Below the pieces are notes generated by a model that made no database searches, had not been told where the DNA came from, and saw only the letters and a program-made list of their open reading frames with translations. DNA of 64,000 nucleotides, from positions 682,001-746,000 of the forward strand of contig CP048208.1 of the NCBI GenBank assembly GCA_020541205.1, given 5' to 3'. Shown here in pieces: positions 22,189 to 32,941 of this stretch. Within the stretch, counting starts at the first letter, position 1, and every line of letters starts with the position of its first letter. The DNA comes from Candidatus Hartigia pinicola. Lineage in GTDB: Bacteria; Pseudomonadota; Gammaproteobacteria; Enterobacterales; Enterobacteriaceae. Both the position numbers and the translations under genes were made by a program.

Positions 22189-22425
22189 ATGAGCACTATC
22201 GAAAAACGCGTTAAGAAAATCATTTTTGAGCAACTAGGTGTTAAAGAAGAAGAAGTTGTAACAACTGCTTCGTTTGTTGAGGACTTGGGTGCTGATTCTC
22301 TTGACACAGTCGAGCTTGTTATGGCTCTGGAAGAAGAGTTCGATATCGAAATCCCTGACGAAGAAGCTGAAAAGATTACAACAGTGCAGGCTGCAATTGA
22401 TTACGTCAAAAACGCATCTAAGTAA
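22189..22425 (+). CDS. acpP: acyl carrier protein
   Basis: A 78-residue acidic four-helix carrier of growing acyl chains. The phosphopantetheine attachment serine sits in [11 protein letters not shown] (residue 37). Length and sequence are close to E. coli AcpP (IEERVKKIIGEQLGVK there, [16 protein letters not shown] here). The ATG is preceded by TAGGAA. The 153-base gap to fabG probably holds an additional promoter, because ACP is normally needed in excess. A strong hairpin (22441-22477) follows and would make acpP the most abundant transcript of the cluster. Confidence 0.98.
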   Translation: MSTIEKRVKKIIFEQLGVKEEEVVTTASFVEDLGADSLDTVELVMALEEEFDIEIPDEEAEKITTVQAAIDYVKNASK

Positions 22426-22440
22426 TTGTTTTAAAATATA

Positions 22441-22477
22441 CATAGGCGGTCACTTGACCGCCTATGTTCTTTTTTTA
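22441..22477 (+). terminator. acpP intrinsic terminator/attenuator
   Basis: A 12-bp GC-rich stem (CATAGGCGGTCA at 22441-22452, TGACCGCCTATG at 22455-22466) with a 2-base written loop (the inner pairs must open to form it), followed by TTCTTTTTTT. It is the best intrinsic terminator in the window. It lies between acpP and fabF, so it probably lowers readthrough into fabF and sets a high AcpP to FabF ratio. Confidence 0.9.
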
Positions 22478-22502
22478 ACTTATCTCTCCTTGGAGGGTTG
22501 AC

Positions 22503-23750
22503 TTGTCTAAGCGTCGTATAGTAGTCACTGGACTGGGCATGTTATCTCCTGTCGGAAACACAGTGAAAACATCATGGAAAGCTGTTTGTAACGGAGAGAG
22601 TGGTATCATTTTTATAGAACATTTTGATACTACTAATTACGCAACAAAGTTTGCTGGTCTAGTTAAGAAGTTTAATCATGAAGATTATGGGATTTCTTGT
22701 AAAAAAGCTCGAAAAATGGATCCATTTATTCAGTATGGTATTGCTGCTGGCTCACAAGCCATGAAAGATTCTAAATTGGAAATAACTGAATTGAATTCGG
22801 CTCGTATTGGTGCAGCTATCGGTTCTGGTATTGGTGGTATAGTCTTAATACAAGAAAACTGTAAAATATTAGAATATTTTGGTCCTCGTAGAATTAGTCC
22901 ATTTTTTGTCCCTTCTACGATTATTAATATGGTTGCAGGTCAGCTGAGTATAATGTATGGTTTTCGTGGTCCTTGCATTTCTATTGCTACAGCGTGTACG
23001 TCAGGTGTACATAATATTGGTCATGCAGCTCGAATAATCGCTTATGGTGATGCAGATGTGATGCTTGCAGGTGGTACTGAAAAAGCAACTACCCCTTTGG
23101 GGGTGGCAGGTTTTTGCGCGGCACGCGCTCTTTCTACTCGTAATGATAATCCGCAAGCTGCAAGTCGTCCTTGGGATAAAGATCGTGACGGTTTTGTTTT
23201 AGGTGACGGTGCCGGTATTATCATTCTTGAAGAACATGAACATGCAAAGTTACGTGGCGCAAAAATTTATGCGGAACTTGTAGGCTTTGGTATGAGTAGC
23301 GATGCTTATCATATGACATCTCCGCCTGAAAATGGTAAAGGTGCAGCACTTTCTATGATGAATGCTTTAAATGATGCAGGTATTTTAGCGAGTGATGTAG
23401 GTTATATTAATGCTCATGGAACATCAACATTAACTGGGGATTGTGCGGAAGCAGAAGCAGTTATTTCTGTTTTTGGTCAAAATACAGATGTATTAGTTAG
23501 TTCTACTAAGTCGATGACTGGCCATTTGTTAGGGGCGGCGGGTGCGATTGAATCTATCTTTACTATTTTAGCGTTATGTGATCAAGTGGTACCCCCAACG
23601 ATTAATCTAGATAATCCAGACGAAACCTGTAAACTTGACTTTGTTCCTAATAAAGCTAGAAAAGTAGAGAATATAGAGTATGCTTTATGTAATTCATTTG
23701 GTTTTGGTGGTACGAATGGTTCATTGATTTTTCGTCGTTATTGTCAATAA
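22503..23750 (+). CDS. fabF: beta-ketoacyl-ACP synthase II
   Basis: Elongating condensing enzyme of fatty acid synthesis (415 residues, E. coli 413); it also sets the temperature response of unsaturated chain length. The catalytic cysteine is in ATACTSGVH (about 164) and the two histidines in NAHGTST (about 304) and TGHLLGA (about 341). The start codon is TTG at 22503, not ATG; the SD TTGGAGGG at 22490-22497 sits correctly before it and the protein begins [19 protein letters not shown] as in the family. One substitution worth noting is GFCAARALS where E. coli has GFGAARALS. The following pabC is decayed. Confidence 0.97.
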   Translation: MSKRRIVVTGLGMLSPVGNTVKTSWKAVCNGESGIIFIEHFDTTNYATKFAGLVKKFNHEDYGISCKKARKMDPFIQYGIAAGSQAMKDSKLEITELNSARIGAAIGSGIGGIVLIQENCKILEYFGPRRISPFFVPSTIINMVAGQLSIMYGFRGPCISIATACTSGVHNIGHAARIIAYGDADVMLAGGTEKATTPLGVAGFCAARALSTRNDNPQAASRPWDKDRDGFVLGDGAGIIILEEHEHAKLRGAKIYAELVGFGMSSDAYHMTSPPENGKGAALSMMNALNDAGILASDVGYINAHGTSTLTGDCAEAEAVISVFGQNTDVLVSSTKSMTGHLLGAAGAIESIFTILALCDQVVPPTINLDNPDETCKLDFVPNKARKVENIEYALCNSFGFGGTNGSLIFRRYCQ

Positions 23751-23755
23751 TAATG

Positions 23756-24560
23756 CGGTCGCTATTGTTGGACTAACACTACCAGTGTATACGGTTTTCT
23801 CTAGAGTGAAGTAAAAATTACGAGCAGTATAAAATAATGTCAATACCATTGATTACTTATATTATATATTTTATATAATACAAAAATGTGACTCGATTTA
23901 TCATACTTTGATTAAGAAGAAATTGAGAAATAAATTAATATATTTCTTCATAGAAATATTAATAATGTGTATGTTATATAGTTAATTGTTTTCTAATATG
24001 CTATAATTAAAATTTTTTTATAGTTCCATCAGCTGTAGCCATACTAGATTGGTTATATTGATTTGTGCTATTACCTGAATTTTCCCAAGTCTTTAAGATT
24101 TGAGGCTTGCCTCTTCTTTTAGTTCTATTTAAATGAGAAATAGTTTTTATTTAGCGTATAATATAGATTTTAATCAGTATAAAGTAATTTTATTTACTAA
24201 GAAATCAATAAAGAAACAATTAATGAGGTTTTGGAAATTTATATTAAAAATAATTTAATTAAATACTATGATGAGCATTTTATGCTGTTAATGAAAAACT
24301 TAATTGTAATTGCAATAAATTTAATATTTTATCTTATTAGATAATGAATTAAAAAAATTATCATTCATGCTATAACGAGTCTGTAATTTTTCAGAAGCTA
24401 AATATTTTAAAAATTTACTATTATGTGAGAATATGATACTTTTTGCTCACAGGTTAATGTGCATGTTATCGATATTTAAAATTACACATGAAAAACATGA
24501 ATCATATTAAATAATATTAGTTATAAGTATTTTTAAAATCGTTTATGTTTCTAAAAAAAT
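23756..24560 (+). pseudogene. pabC: pabC (aminodeoxychorismate lyase) remnant
   Basis: The gap from fabF to tmk is 1,831 bases, the summed length of pabC and mltG that fill it in E. coli. The pabC part is badly eroded. One stretch near 23860-23905 reads LYYIFYIIQKCDSI, which parallels the PabC segment LPAHIARLQQGCERL. Everything else is stop-ridden. PabC makes p-aminobenzoate for folate. The call rests largely on position. Confidence 0.35.
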
Positions 24561-25580
24561 AATTTTATTAATTGCTGCATGGCATAAGTAACGAAAATTT
24601 TATCGTAAGTATAGTGTAGAATGAACTCTTATGCGCTTTTTTATTATATATATTAGAAAGTGTTAAATTATGTGATAGCTATTCTAAATACAACACAAGA
24701 AAAATTTTTCAAATTCTAGTCGTAACTGTTGAAATGTACTCTTAAAATATTGTTTGAAATAAAAATTTTTAATAAAAATAATAAATTTCAATAGTTATTT
24801 CACTTGTATTTTAGTTTAGAAACATCAAAATAAGCACGATCTTTTACAATCATACATAAATGTCTGAACAGATTCTATCGTTGATTTTTAGTAATAAAAA
24901 AGCTCAATTTTAATTCGTTTTTTAAGCTAATCGTTTATCTAACTGGATGAGTGTCTTACAAAACACGATTTGTTTAAAGATTAATTAACAGATAAACTTT
25001 TAAAAGAACTTTGTATATTTATTAGATTTAGCAATTATAATCTACTTGAAAGATTTGTATCAAGATACTGACTGATATACTGTAAATATCAGTGGTATTA
25101 GTATTTTTAAAATCACATATCAACGAATGAAAAATATTGATGACACTTTTGGGTGGTGAAAAGCTTCAATATAAAATATTTATGAAATACTAATCTTCCC
25201 TCAATTATTGAAAAACTAATGTTGAAAGTGAATTAACTATAGTTTTTCTTTTTATTAATTAATTAAAGAAAAAAATCGGTTGCAAGTTAATTTAACTGTG
25301 ATGTATGGTTTTAGGAAAATAATATCGTGTTAAAATTTATCAGAGTAATTTAAATAGTTATACTCCATACAATAAATATTGTATTAACAGATGACCTCCT
25401 ACGTCTATTTTTACCCTCAACCTTATCTTCGAGATAATCTGTAACGCATCCAGCTAAAACAGATTATTTATATTTTGTTGGTAATGGAGCTAATGGCACA
25501 TATTTCGTTATAGCTTTTATGATTATAAATTGTTCTGTAAAAGTACATAGGAAAATTGAAAAAATAAATTTGATAAATTA
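24560..25580 (+). pseudogene. mltG: mltG/yceG (endolytic murein transglycosylase) remnant
   Basis: The C-terminal quarter is clearly readable. At 25365-25425 one frame gives PYNKYCINR-stop-PPTSIF, colinear with PYNTYVIDGLPPTPIA. After a frameshift 25448-25510 gives VTHPAKTDYLYFVGNGANG, colinear with AAHPAKTPYLYFVADGKGG. The tail YFVIAFMIINCSVKVHRK then aligns without gaps with TFNTNLASHNKSVQDYLK. It ends a few bases before tmk, exactly as in E. coli. The N-terminal part is not readable. MltG cuts nascent glycan strands in peptidoglycan; its loss fits a weakened cell wall. Confidence 0.85.
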
Positions 25581-25581
25581 A

Positions 25582-26208
25582 ATGAAAAACGAATATATAG
25601 TTATTGAAGGATTGGAGGGAGCTGGTAAAACATCTGCAGTTAATGTCATTGTTGAAATGTTAACTCAGGCAGGTATAAAAGATATCATTTTTACTCGCGA
25701 ACCAGGTAGTACGCCCTTAGCAGAAAAATTAAGAGAACTGATCAAGAAGGGTGTTTTGGGTGAAAGAGTAACGCATAAAGCGGAAGTATTAATGCTTTAT
25801 GCTGCGCGTGTTCAATTAGTCGAGACTATTATTAAACCAGCGTTGGAAGCTGGGAAATGGGTAGTCGGGGATAGGCATGATTTGTCTTCTCAAGCTTATC
25901 AAGGGGGTGGGCGTGGTATTGATGGTAAATTACTTAAATTTCTTCGTGATTTAGTTTTAGGTGAGTTTAAACCAGCATTAACATTTTATCTTGATTTACC
26001 CCCTTACCTTGGTTTACAGCGTGTTTGTGCTCGGGGTAAATTAGATAAAATTGAACAAGAATCTCTAGAGTTTTTTGAACGTATACGAGATAGTTATCTT
26101 AAGTTGACTGCTGATGATGAGACTGTTTTTATTATTGATGCTACTAAAAATATTGAAAAAGTACAAGAGGATATGTGTAAAATCCTTAAAAAATGGTTGG
26201 GTAGGTAA
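25582..26208 (+). CDS. tmk: thymidylate kinase
   Basis: Phosphorylates dTMP to dTDP, an essential step in dTTP supply. The 208 residues are slightly shorter than E. coli (213). The P-loop is GLEGAGKTS (about 9-17), the DRH motif lies in [19 protein letters not shown] (about 93-110), and the LID arginine region is in [14 protein letters not shown]. The start [12 protein letters not shown] fits the family, though no good SD precedes the ATG. It is eight bases upstream of holB, forming the ancestral tmk-holB-tatD run. Confidence 0.96.
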   Translation: MKNEYIVIEGLEGAGKTSAVNVIVEMLTQAGIKDIIFTREPGSTPLAEKLRELIKKGVLGERVTHKAEVLMLYAARVQLVETIIKPALEAGKWVVGDRHDLSSQAYQGGGRGIDGKLLKFLRDLVLGEFKPALTFYLDLPPYLGLQRVCARGKLDKIEQESLEFFERIRDSYLKLTADDETVFIIDATKNIEKVQEDMCKILKKWLGR

Positions 26209-26216
26209 GTAAAAAA

Positions 26217-27200
26217 ATGAACTGGTATCCTTGGTTAAATCAAACTTATCGTCAATTGATCATGTCTTATCAGAAAAATGCTGGACATCATGCTTTATTA
26301 TTGCATTCTCCTTCAGGAAATGGTAAAAGTATTTTATGTTATGGTTTGAGTCGTTGGTTAATCTGTCAAAATACGAACGATTTTCAAAGTTGTGGTGTGT
26401 GCCACAGCTGCCGACTAATGTTAGCAGGGACTCATCCAGATTATCATATCTTAGAATTAAATAAAAACACAATTACTATTGGTGTTGATGAAGTACGTAA
26501 ACTAATAGAAGTTTTGAACAATCATGCTCAACAAAATGGAGCAAAAGTCGTTTATATTCGGAAAACTGAAGTGTTAACTAATGCAGCTACTAACGCATTA
26601 TTAAAAATATTAGAGGAACCGACAAAGAGAACCTATTTTTTACTGTGTTGTGAAAATTGGAATAATTTATTTATTACATTACGAAGTCGTTGTCTTTATC
26701 GTTTTTTACACCCACCTACATTACAAATAGCATTGCACTGGCTAAAAAAACAAATCCCTAGTGTAAATGACGATGATGCAGTAACGGCATTAAAATTGTG
26801 TCAAGGTGCTCCTGTTACTGCTATGTTGTTATTGAAACCTGAACATTGGCAAAAACGAAGTGAATTATGTCATGGGCTTTTAAACGCATTAAATAACAAC
26901 GATATGCTATTATTATTGAATATTATGAATAATACTAACGCTGTTACTTGTATTAATTGGTTGCTTGAATTATTTGTGGATAGCATAAAATTAAAACAAG
27001 AAGCGGTAAAGTTTTGTGTAAATCAAGATCAATTTCCACTTTTATATGTTTTAGCTTCAAAAATGACAACTTCACAACTATTTTATGTTTATAAATCATG
27101 GAGGCATTGTCGTCAACAATTAATGTCGATTCCTGGACTTAATCAAGAATTACTTTTAATAAATCAGTTATTACCATGGGAAGCTTTACTAACGTTTTGA
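26217..27200 (+). CDS. holB: DNA polymerase III subunit delta'
   Basis: Stator subunit of the clamp loader that places the beta clamp on DNA. 327 residues (E. coli 334). The start MNWYPWLNQTYRQL mirrors MRWYPWLRPDFEKL. The four zinc cysteines are present in CQNTNDFQSCGVCHSCRL (about 50-67), and the SRC motif (TLRSRCLYRF) near 160 is conserved. E. coli delta' has a degenerate P-loop; here the segment reads SPSGNGKS, closer to a Walker A motif but with serine in place of the first glycine or alanine. Sequence divergence is greater than in tmk or fab genes. The partner subunit delta (holA) is at 35916-36950. Confidence 0.95.
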   Translation: MNWYPWLNQTYRQLIMSYQKNAGHHALLLHSPSGNGKSILCYGLSRWLICQNTNDFQSCGVCHSCRLMLAGTHPDYHILELNKNTITIGVDEVRKLIEVLNNHAQQNGAKVVYIRKTEVLTNAATNALLKILEEPTKRTYFLLCCENWNNLFITLRSRCLYRFLHPPTLQIALHWLKKQIPSVNDDDAVTALKLCQGAPVTAMLLLKPEHWQKRSELCHGLLNALNNNDMLLLLNIMNNTNAVTCINWLLELFVDSIKLKQEAVKFCVNQDQFPLLYVLASKMTTSQLFYVYKSWRHCRQQLMSIPGLNQELLLINQLLPWEALLTF

Positions 27201-27220
27201 AATGATAAAAAGAGCGAAAT

Positions 27221-28033
27221 ATGTTTATAGTTGATTCACATTGCCACCTTGATTGTCTTGATTATGAAGTATTACATATTAACATCGATGATGTTATTAA
27301 CAAGGCATCCTTACGAGATGTTAAGTGTATATTAGCTGTTTCTACTACATTGAACGGTTTTGATAGTTTAAAAGTCTTAATTAAGAAATTCGATAATATT
27401 GTATTGTCTTGTGGCATTCATCCATTAAATTTAAATGAGCTAGATGATTTTTCTCGTTTAGAGTCGATGGCTGTTTGTGAAACATCTATTGCTTTAGGTG
27501 AAACAGGGCTAGATTATTTTTCTCAAAAAGAAAATTTTCTGTTTCAGAAAGAAGCTTTCCGTCAACATATTCGAATTGCTCGTCAGGTGAATAAGCCTAT
27601 TATCGTACATACCCGTCATGCTAAAAAAGATACTCTATCTATCTTGCGTGAAGAGCATGTTTATGATTGTGGTGGTGTTTTACACTGTTTTACAGAAGAC
27701 AAAGAGACAGCAAGTACGTTACTTGATCTAGGAATGTATATTTCTTTTTCAGGCATTATAACATTCCGTAATGCAGAAAAAATTCGTGAAGTGGTAAAGT
27801 TTGTTCCTTTTGATAGAATTTTAGTTGAAACTGATTCGCCTTATTTATCTCCAACCCCACATCGCGGAAAAGAAAACCAACCTGCTTATGCTAGAGATAT
27901 TGTTGAGTGTATAGGTATTTTGAAGGGTGTGAGCACGGAAGATGTAGCGCAAATTACAACTAAAAATTTTAATGATTTATTTCATTTAAATATTGGCAGT
28001 ACTAAATTATCATTATTAGATTCTATCGTCTAA
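27221..28033 (+). CDS. ycfH: TatD-family metal-dependent hydrolase YcfH
   Basis: TIM-barrel metal-dependent hydrolase of the TatD DNase family; the E. coli paralogue at this locus is YcfH. 270 residues (E. coli 265). Metal-binding residues are visible in VDSHCHLD (about 4-10), GETGLDY (about 91-97), IVHTRHA, LHCFTED (about 153) and VETDSPYLSPTPHRGKEN (about 203-220). It lies 20 bases after holB with a weak SD. ptsG, which follows in E. coli, is gone without trace and hinT comes 139 bases later. A role in nucleic-acid quality control is inferred from the family; the true substrate is unknown. Confidence 0.94.
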   Translation: MFIVDSHCHLDCLDYEVLHINIDDVINKASLRDVKCILAVSTTLNGFDSLKVLIKKFDNIVLSCGIHPLNLNELDDFSRLESMAVCETSIALGETGLDYFSQKENFLFQKEAFRQHIRIARQVNKPIIVHTRHAKKDTLSILREEHVYDCGGVLHCFTEDKETASTLLDLGMYISFSGIITFRNAEKIREVVKFVPFDRILVETDSPYLSPTPHRGKENQPAYARDIVECIGILKGVSTEDVAQITTKNFNDLFHLNIGSTKLSLLDSIV

Positions 28034-28172
28034 ACTTATAAAACTCAAATCTTCATGTTGTATATTATAAATAGAATCAATTTTATTAGCTAATATAATT
28101 ATTTAGTTTTTATTTTTTCTAACTTATTAGACTGGTTTGTTTAAATGAAATGTATAATTAAAGGAAGTTCAC

Positions 28173-28523
28173 ATGGCAAAAGAAACTGTGTTTAGTCAGA
28201 TTATTCGACGTGAAGTACCTTCTGATATACTTTATCAGGATGAATATGTTACTGCATTTCGTGATGTTTCTCCTCAAGCCCCATCTCACGTTCTTGTTGT
28301 TTTAAATAAACTCATACCAACATTAAATGATATCAATTCTGATGATGAGAAAATGCTGGGTCGCTTATTTATAGTAGCAGCAAAAATTGCTCAACAGGAA
28401 GGGATTGCTAAAAGCGGTTACCGTTTAATTGTGAATTGTAATGAGCATGCAGGACAAGAAATACTTCATATTCACATGCATCTTGTTGGTGGACGTCCTC
28501 TCGGACCATTATTAACAAAGTAA
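28173..28523 (+). CDS. hinT: HIT-family purine nucleoside phosphoramidase
   Basis: Histidine-triad hydrolase that cleaves adenosine phosphoramidates and adenylated lysyl-tRNA-synthetase intermediates. 116 residues (E. coli 119); the HIHMH triad (about 99-103) in [17 protein letters not shown] is intact. The C-terminus stops at LLTK, lacking the last few residues of E. coli HinT. The SD AAGGAAG precedes the ATG. In E. coli it is followed by ycfL and lpoB; here lpoB is a wreck (28990-29397), so hinT is the last live gene of this long plus-strand block. Confidence 0.96.
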   Translation: MAKETVFSQIIRREVPSDILYQDEYVTAFRDVSPQAPSHVLVVLNKLIPTLNDINSDDEKMLGRLFIVAAKIAQQEGIAKSGYRLIVNCNEHAGQEILHIHMHLVGGRPLGPLLTK

Positions 28524-28989
28524 AAGTTACATAGTAAATATTTTTTAGTAACACATTTACATAAATTCAATGCAGTTATTTTTTTAAGGATGCAAAAGTA
28601 ATTTGCGTCTAATAAAATTTTATTATCAAATAGCGTTTTCTTTTGCAAGTAAAAATTTTTAAGTGATCAATTATTAATAATAATTAAAACGTAAAAATTT
28701 CTAGCGTATGTAATTGATCAAAAATTACTGTAACACTCACATCATTAATGTTATTAAAAATGAGTGATCAATAGCACAGAAATAATTATATTTCTATATT
28801 TTAATATAACAATTTTAGAAAATTATCGTAAAGTGAATCGCTATTAATAGCGATATTTGCTATAGCTTTAGCAGAATGCTACTCTTTCGGTATTCTAGGT
28901 ATTAAAACTCATTCTTCTGTCTGATCGACAAATTCAATGAAAAAATTATCAAAGCTTTCGACAATAGATAAAGTTCCGATAACATCTAA
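28524..28989. other. expected ycfL / lpoB 5' slot, unreadable
   Basis: About 470 bases between hinT and the readable lpoB remnant. ycfL and the N-terminal half of lpoB would sit here by synteny. I find no residue-level similarity; both parts evolve fast even in healthy genomes. Confidence 0.45.
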
Positions 28990-29397
28990 ACAAAATGTAA
29001 TTAATTGGGTATCGATCGTAACGCCTTTAATAAGTGAAATAGCACGCGTTATAATATTAGAAAAGAAAGATGTTATTTATTGATTCTACTAAAAATAACA
29101 CCAATAGTTTATTATCAGTACAAAATACAACTTCTGCGATTATAGTAGCTATAAATAATAACCATTATTTTAAAGCTATTACACAGTATGTCGCTAATTC
29201 TGTACGTAAAACTTTAGGTTTATCTCAAAAAGATAGCCTTGTGACTAGTAGTCAAGCTATTACTTAGGTCGTTATGTATATGCTGATTATGTTTTGTATA
29301 GTATAATTTTAAATAATCATAGACCGCGCAAGATTGCAATTCAATTAATGATAGTATAAAATTGTGAAATTCTGTGGTCAGGAAAACATACTATTAA
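28990..29397 (+). pseudogene. lpoB: lpoB (activator of PBP1B) remnant
   Basis: Three frames together rebuild the LpoB C-terminal domain. Frame one (29003-29080) reads NWVSIVTPLISEIARVI...KKDVI; frame two (29070-29267) reads LFIDSTKNNTN...TLGLSQKDSLVTSSQAI, matching LLVDSVNNRTN and QLGLSPQDSLGTRSKAI; frame three (29270-29397) reads YADYVLYSI and IQLMIV-stop-NCEILWSGK, matching AHYVLYSS and MQLMLVQTGEIIWSGK. Two frameshifts and at least one stop inactivate it. The small intact frame at 29070-29267 is therefore a fragment, not a gene. LpoB is the outer-membrane activator of PBP1B. It follows hinT as in E. coli. Confidence 0.9.
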
Positions 29398-29399
29398 AT

Positions 29400-32300
29400 A
29401 GTAACATTCTGTATAAACTTGCTACACTTCATGTTGATTGCGCTGTGTGAAATTGAATGCATAAAGTCTATAATGTATTATTTTATTGTTTCAGTGTATG
29501 TGTTGACAGTATGTCTTATGATGCTAAAAGATTGACTTTATTAGTAGTTGATTTTATAGTAGTTGATTTTACTGGGAAATAACTAGTATTTGATTTTATC
29601 TAGAAAATCAGTTGTTTTATGTGATTTCGTATAGATAGTAAACTACAATGCAATTATGTCATTTTTATAAAAACATGACTATAATATATGGCAATAATTA
29701 ATCTTTATTTATGTACTAAATAGTTTTCTATAAATAAAATCTTCTACTATAATCTTGGTATAGAAATAAATATTAAGTAATGATTAATTTTAAAAATATA
29801 TTTTAAATCTAATTTTATTACAAGTATAAAATATATATATGTTTAAGTATTGTTTACTTATTAATACTCTGAGAGAGTTCATTCGAAATATTTCAAAAAT
29901 AATTATATTTATATATTATATTGTGATGAATGATAACTTACATAATAAAAATTAGTTGAAAAAATATTTCAATAAATTCAGTTTTTCAATAACTTAAAAT
30001 TTAAATAATTGATGTGTATACAGTATTTTTATTATTATTTTTCTTTAAAAGCATTTGTTAATAGGACTGGATCTAAAAATATTTCATAGTATGAATATCG
30101 TATATTCAAACTTTGAAAATTATCAGGAATAAAGCTTAACCTGTTATATGAGGTATTAACAAAATATATTTGACTAGTTTTGTATTGGAAGTCATTAAGA
30201 AATGTTAATATAACTTTATAATTATTAATACGAAAAACGTTCAGATCATAGATATAGCGTTATATAAATAACGTAACATAGAGACATTTTTCTGGTATTA
30301 AAGAAAATTTTAAGGTATCCACTCTTATTTTATTTTATAATCTTCAACTGACAATGGAAAATTGCACGAATAAAAAATGAGATTTTAAAAATTTTTAGTG
30401 TATTAAATGTGCTTTCATGAATAAAAATTTGTTAATACATCAAAATAACAAGTATAAAAATTTATAAATGGTGTTTATAATATATTCTACGAATATCTTT
30501 AAGATAGTGAAACTAAATATCATTCTATAGTTTCATTTGTTCTATAACTCTAAATTGTTTAATGTATATTAAATTGTGTAGGAAAATATCACTAAATGTG
30601 AAAAATAACAAAAAGTATTTACAGTACTTGACTGTTAACTGTAGTGTATAAATCGTGTATAGATTGAGAATTATTGTGATAACTAACTGTATTAAATTAT
30701 AATAAATTACTTCTTTTAATAACTAAATGAATTTGAAGTGTTTTTCATTTAGATTGCAATAACTAAGTTTTATTCATGTTAAAAATTTTTAGTTTAAAGC
30801 TCTTTTTTAACATAGGTAACTTGTTTTATCGTAAATATTTCTCTTGAATCTTAATATTAATAAGTAAAATATTGAAGTCAATAATTTTATTTATAAATCA
30901 GTAGATCTAATATTAGCATAGTTTATTATTGAATTATTTTAGGATACTTACATGGCATCTATTTTAATTTACATTATTGGTAATAATATTTAATTATTTC
31001 TTAACTACCTGTAAAACTCGGTGCATTTCTATCTTATAAATACGGATTTTATTATTAACTAGAAACAATTAGATGAATATGTGGTACTTTTAGTTATATT
31101 AACATAAATTGCGGTTACAAGAATTTTAGATATACTGTTAGTAGTAAAATTAGTTAATTTTCTCTGTGGATTTAAATCTATAGATTGAATCATCATTTAA
31201 TTGTTATGAGTGTAATGTTTCATACATCATTTAGTGTTTTTATTTTTTTTAATAAGTATACTTACTATGTAATCTGAGGTAATAAAAGTAATAATGCTCA
31301 GCACTTAATGTATACCTACGTAGGGGTTTATATAGCTAATATATTGATAAGCTATTGATTATTTCTTAGAAAAGAAGACACTGAAGATTACAATAATAAA
31401 ATTTTCATTAGTTTGTGTTGCAACGTATAATCACTACATTGCTTCTATGAATTTTTTAAAAGTCATCTTTTGGATCTGTAAAAATATTGCAATATTAAAT
31501 CTAGTCATCAAACAATAAGTGTTGAATCATTATAATTAACGAGAAGTAAAATATACCAAAAAAGTATATATATTATTGTTTATATCTATATTTTAAAATA
31601 AAGACATAAAAAATAAAATATTGTATTACTAAACGTATTTTACGTATTGTCTATAACATATTATCTCGCATGATCAAGAGAAAAGATAATACTTAGAATC
31701 ATTAATACACTTTTTCTATTAATTTTCTTAAATTAATAGGAACTATAAATTGAATTACATAATCAGTGTTTTAATAAATTTCTTATTTGGTTAAGTAATA
31801 CTATTATCTGCTCTATATGATAAGTATATTTTAAGAAAAAAAATGAAAGAAGCAGAAGAAAAAAATATGTAATAAATGACAATAACAACAAAGTACTGAG
31901 TTTCTGACTCTTTTTAGTTAACAATAGATTAAAAATGAGATGTAACCACTCACATGCAACTTTCAAGGTTGAATACTAAGACAATAAGTAATATAAGTAG
32001 AAATAAAGACCATAAGATTAATGATTATATTTGCATAATAGGTATAGCTGTTAGAATTAGTTAATCGATTAAACTGTTATTAGTACTGCTATTTTACCAA
32101 CTCCAGTAGATTCAAAGTAAATCATATTATCGCTAAATTTAGCGTTTTATGTATTTTAGTTATTTATCTATAAAGATAAATAACGATTAATAAGATAACA
32201 TAGAAAATGCTGGTATAAGCGTAATGTTCTCATAGAATTGTAAATGATATTGGTATTATCATAATTATAATTATAAATTTTGTAGTGATTTATCTTATTT

Positions 32301-32469
32301 TATTCTATGTAGAGACAGAAAAGAGAAATATTTAAAGCATAATCATATTTATATATAGATATACTGAGTGTGATATGTTTCTTATTTTTATAATTGTTAT
32401 ATTTTATATAATCTTGTATATTTTTTGTTGAGTTTTAATTTATTGTTACCTAATAAATTATGATTGAAT
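29400..32469. other. decayed region between lpoB and rlmH remnants
   Basis: About 3 kb of A+T-rich DNA. On the plus strand thiK and nagZ would be expected, on the minus strand mrdA; I find no convincing trace of either. A break in ancestral gene order must lie within this stretch, because the left side matches the hinT region and the right side the holA-rsfS region. It contains one 15-bp direct repeat (29542-29571). Confidence 0.5.
29542..29571. repeat. two tandem copies of a 15-bp unit
   Basis: TAGTAGTTGATTTTA occurs twice in tandem; a degenerate third copy (TAGTATTTGATTTTA) follows at about 29584. Recent tandem duplication in non-coding DNA. Confidence 0.9.
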
Positions 32470-32939
32470 ATATGCCTGACTAGAATATTAACACATGAAC
32501 CCGTGTACATATTTTTACGATAACAACAATGATGAGTTTATTGTCAACCGGGTAAATAAGTGTTATTTGACACTGTCGTTGATACGTAGGAACATTCTTG
32601 ATGTTAGAGATTTCATAACTAAATATCTGCAGAACATTAAGATAATAAAAATTTATTAGGTGTGTACTAAATAAGCTATATTTATCTGTTTTATTAGATG
32701 TGTCAGAAAACGTTATATGTTTTTCAGCACTACATCTTAATATTCAGAATGAACATAGCTCATTTTAGTTGTGTTTTATCTTCGTATTTTAAAGCACTTT
32801 TAAAATCTACATTTTTATTTTTTCTGAAATGTTAAGTAGTAAAATAGTATTTTTTTGAAAACGTTAAAGATCATTCATAAATCTGGATTAGAATCTCTTG
32901 TAGTCTTTTAGTTCCTGCAGAAAGTAATTGTAACTTCAT
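32470..32939 (-). pseudogene. rlmH: rlmH (23S rRNA pseudouridine-1915 methyltransferase) remnant
   Basis: Beginning two bases after the rsfS stop, the minus strand reads MKLQLLSAGTKRLQEI, nearly the RlmH start MKLQLVAVGTKMPDWV, then a stop. Near the far end, LIIVVIVKICTRVHVLI parallels LVRVLVAESLYRAWSI. The middle is scrambled by stops and shifts. The length (about 470 bases) equals rlmH. RlmH methylates pseudouridine 1915 of 23S rRNA. The rsfS-rlmH order is as in E. coli. Confidence 0.8.
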
Positions 32940-32941
32940 AT

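Noticed and set aside
31763-31966. 67-residue minus-strand frame with a hydrophobic stretch
   Set aside because: It lies where mrdA might be expected, but the sequence does not follow the PBP2 N-terminus and the spacing is wrong.
31900-32440. Possible mrdA (PBP2) remnant after rlmH
   Set aside because: Short loose matches (STGVGKIAV versus HDIGKLGIE) require a large deletion; not better than chance.
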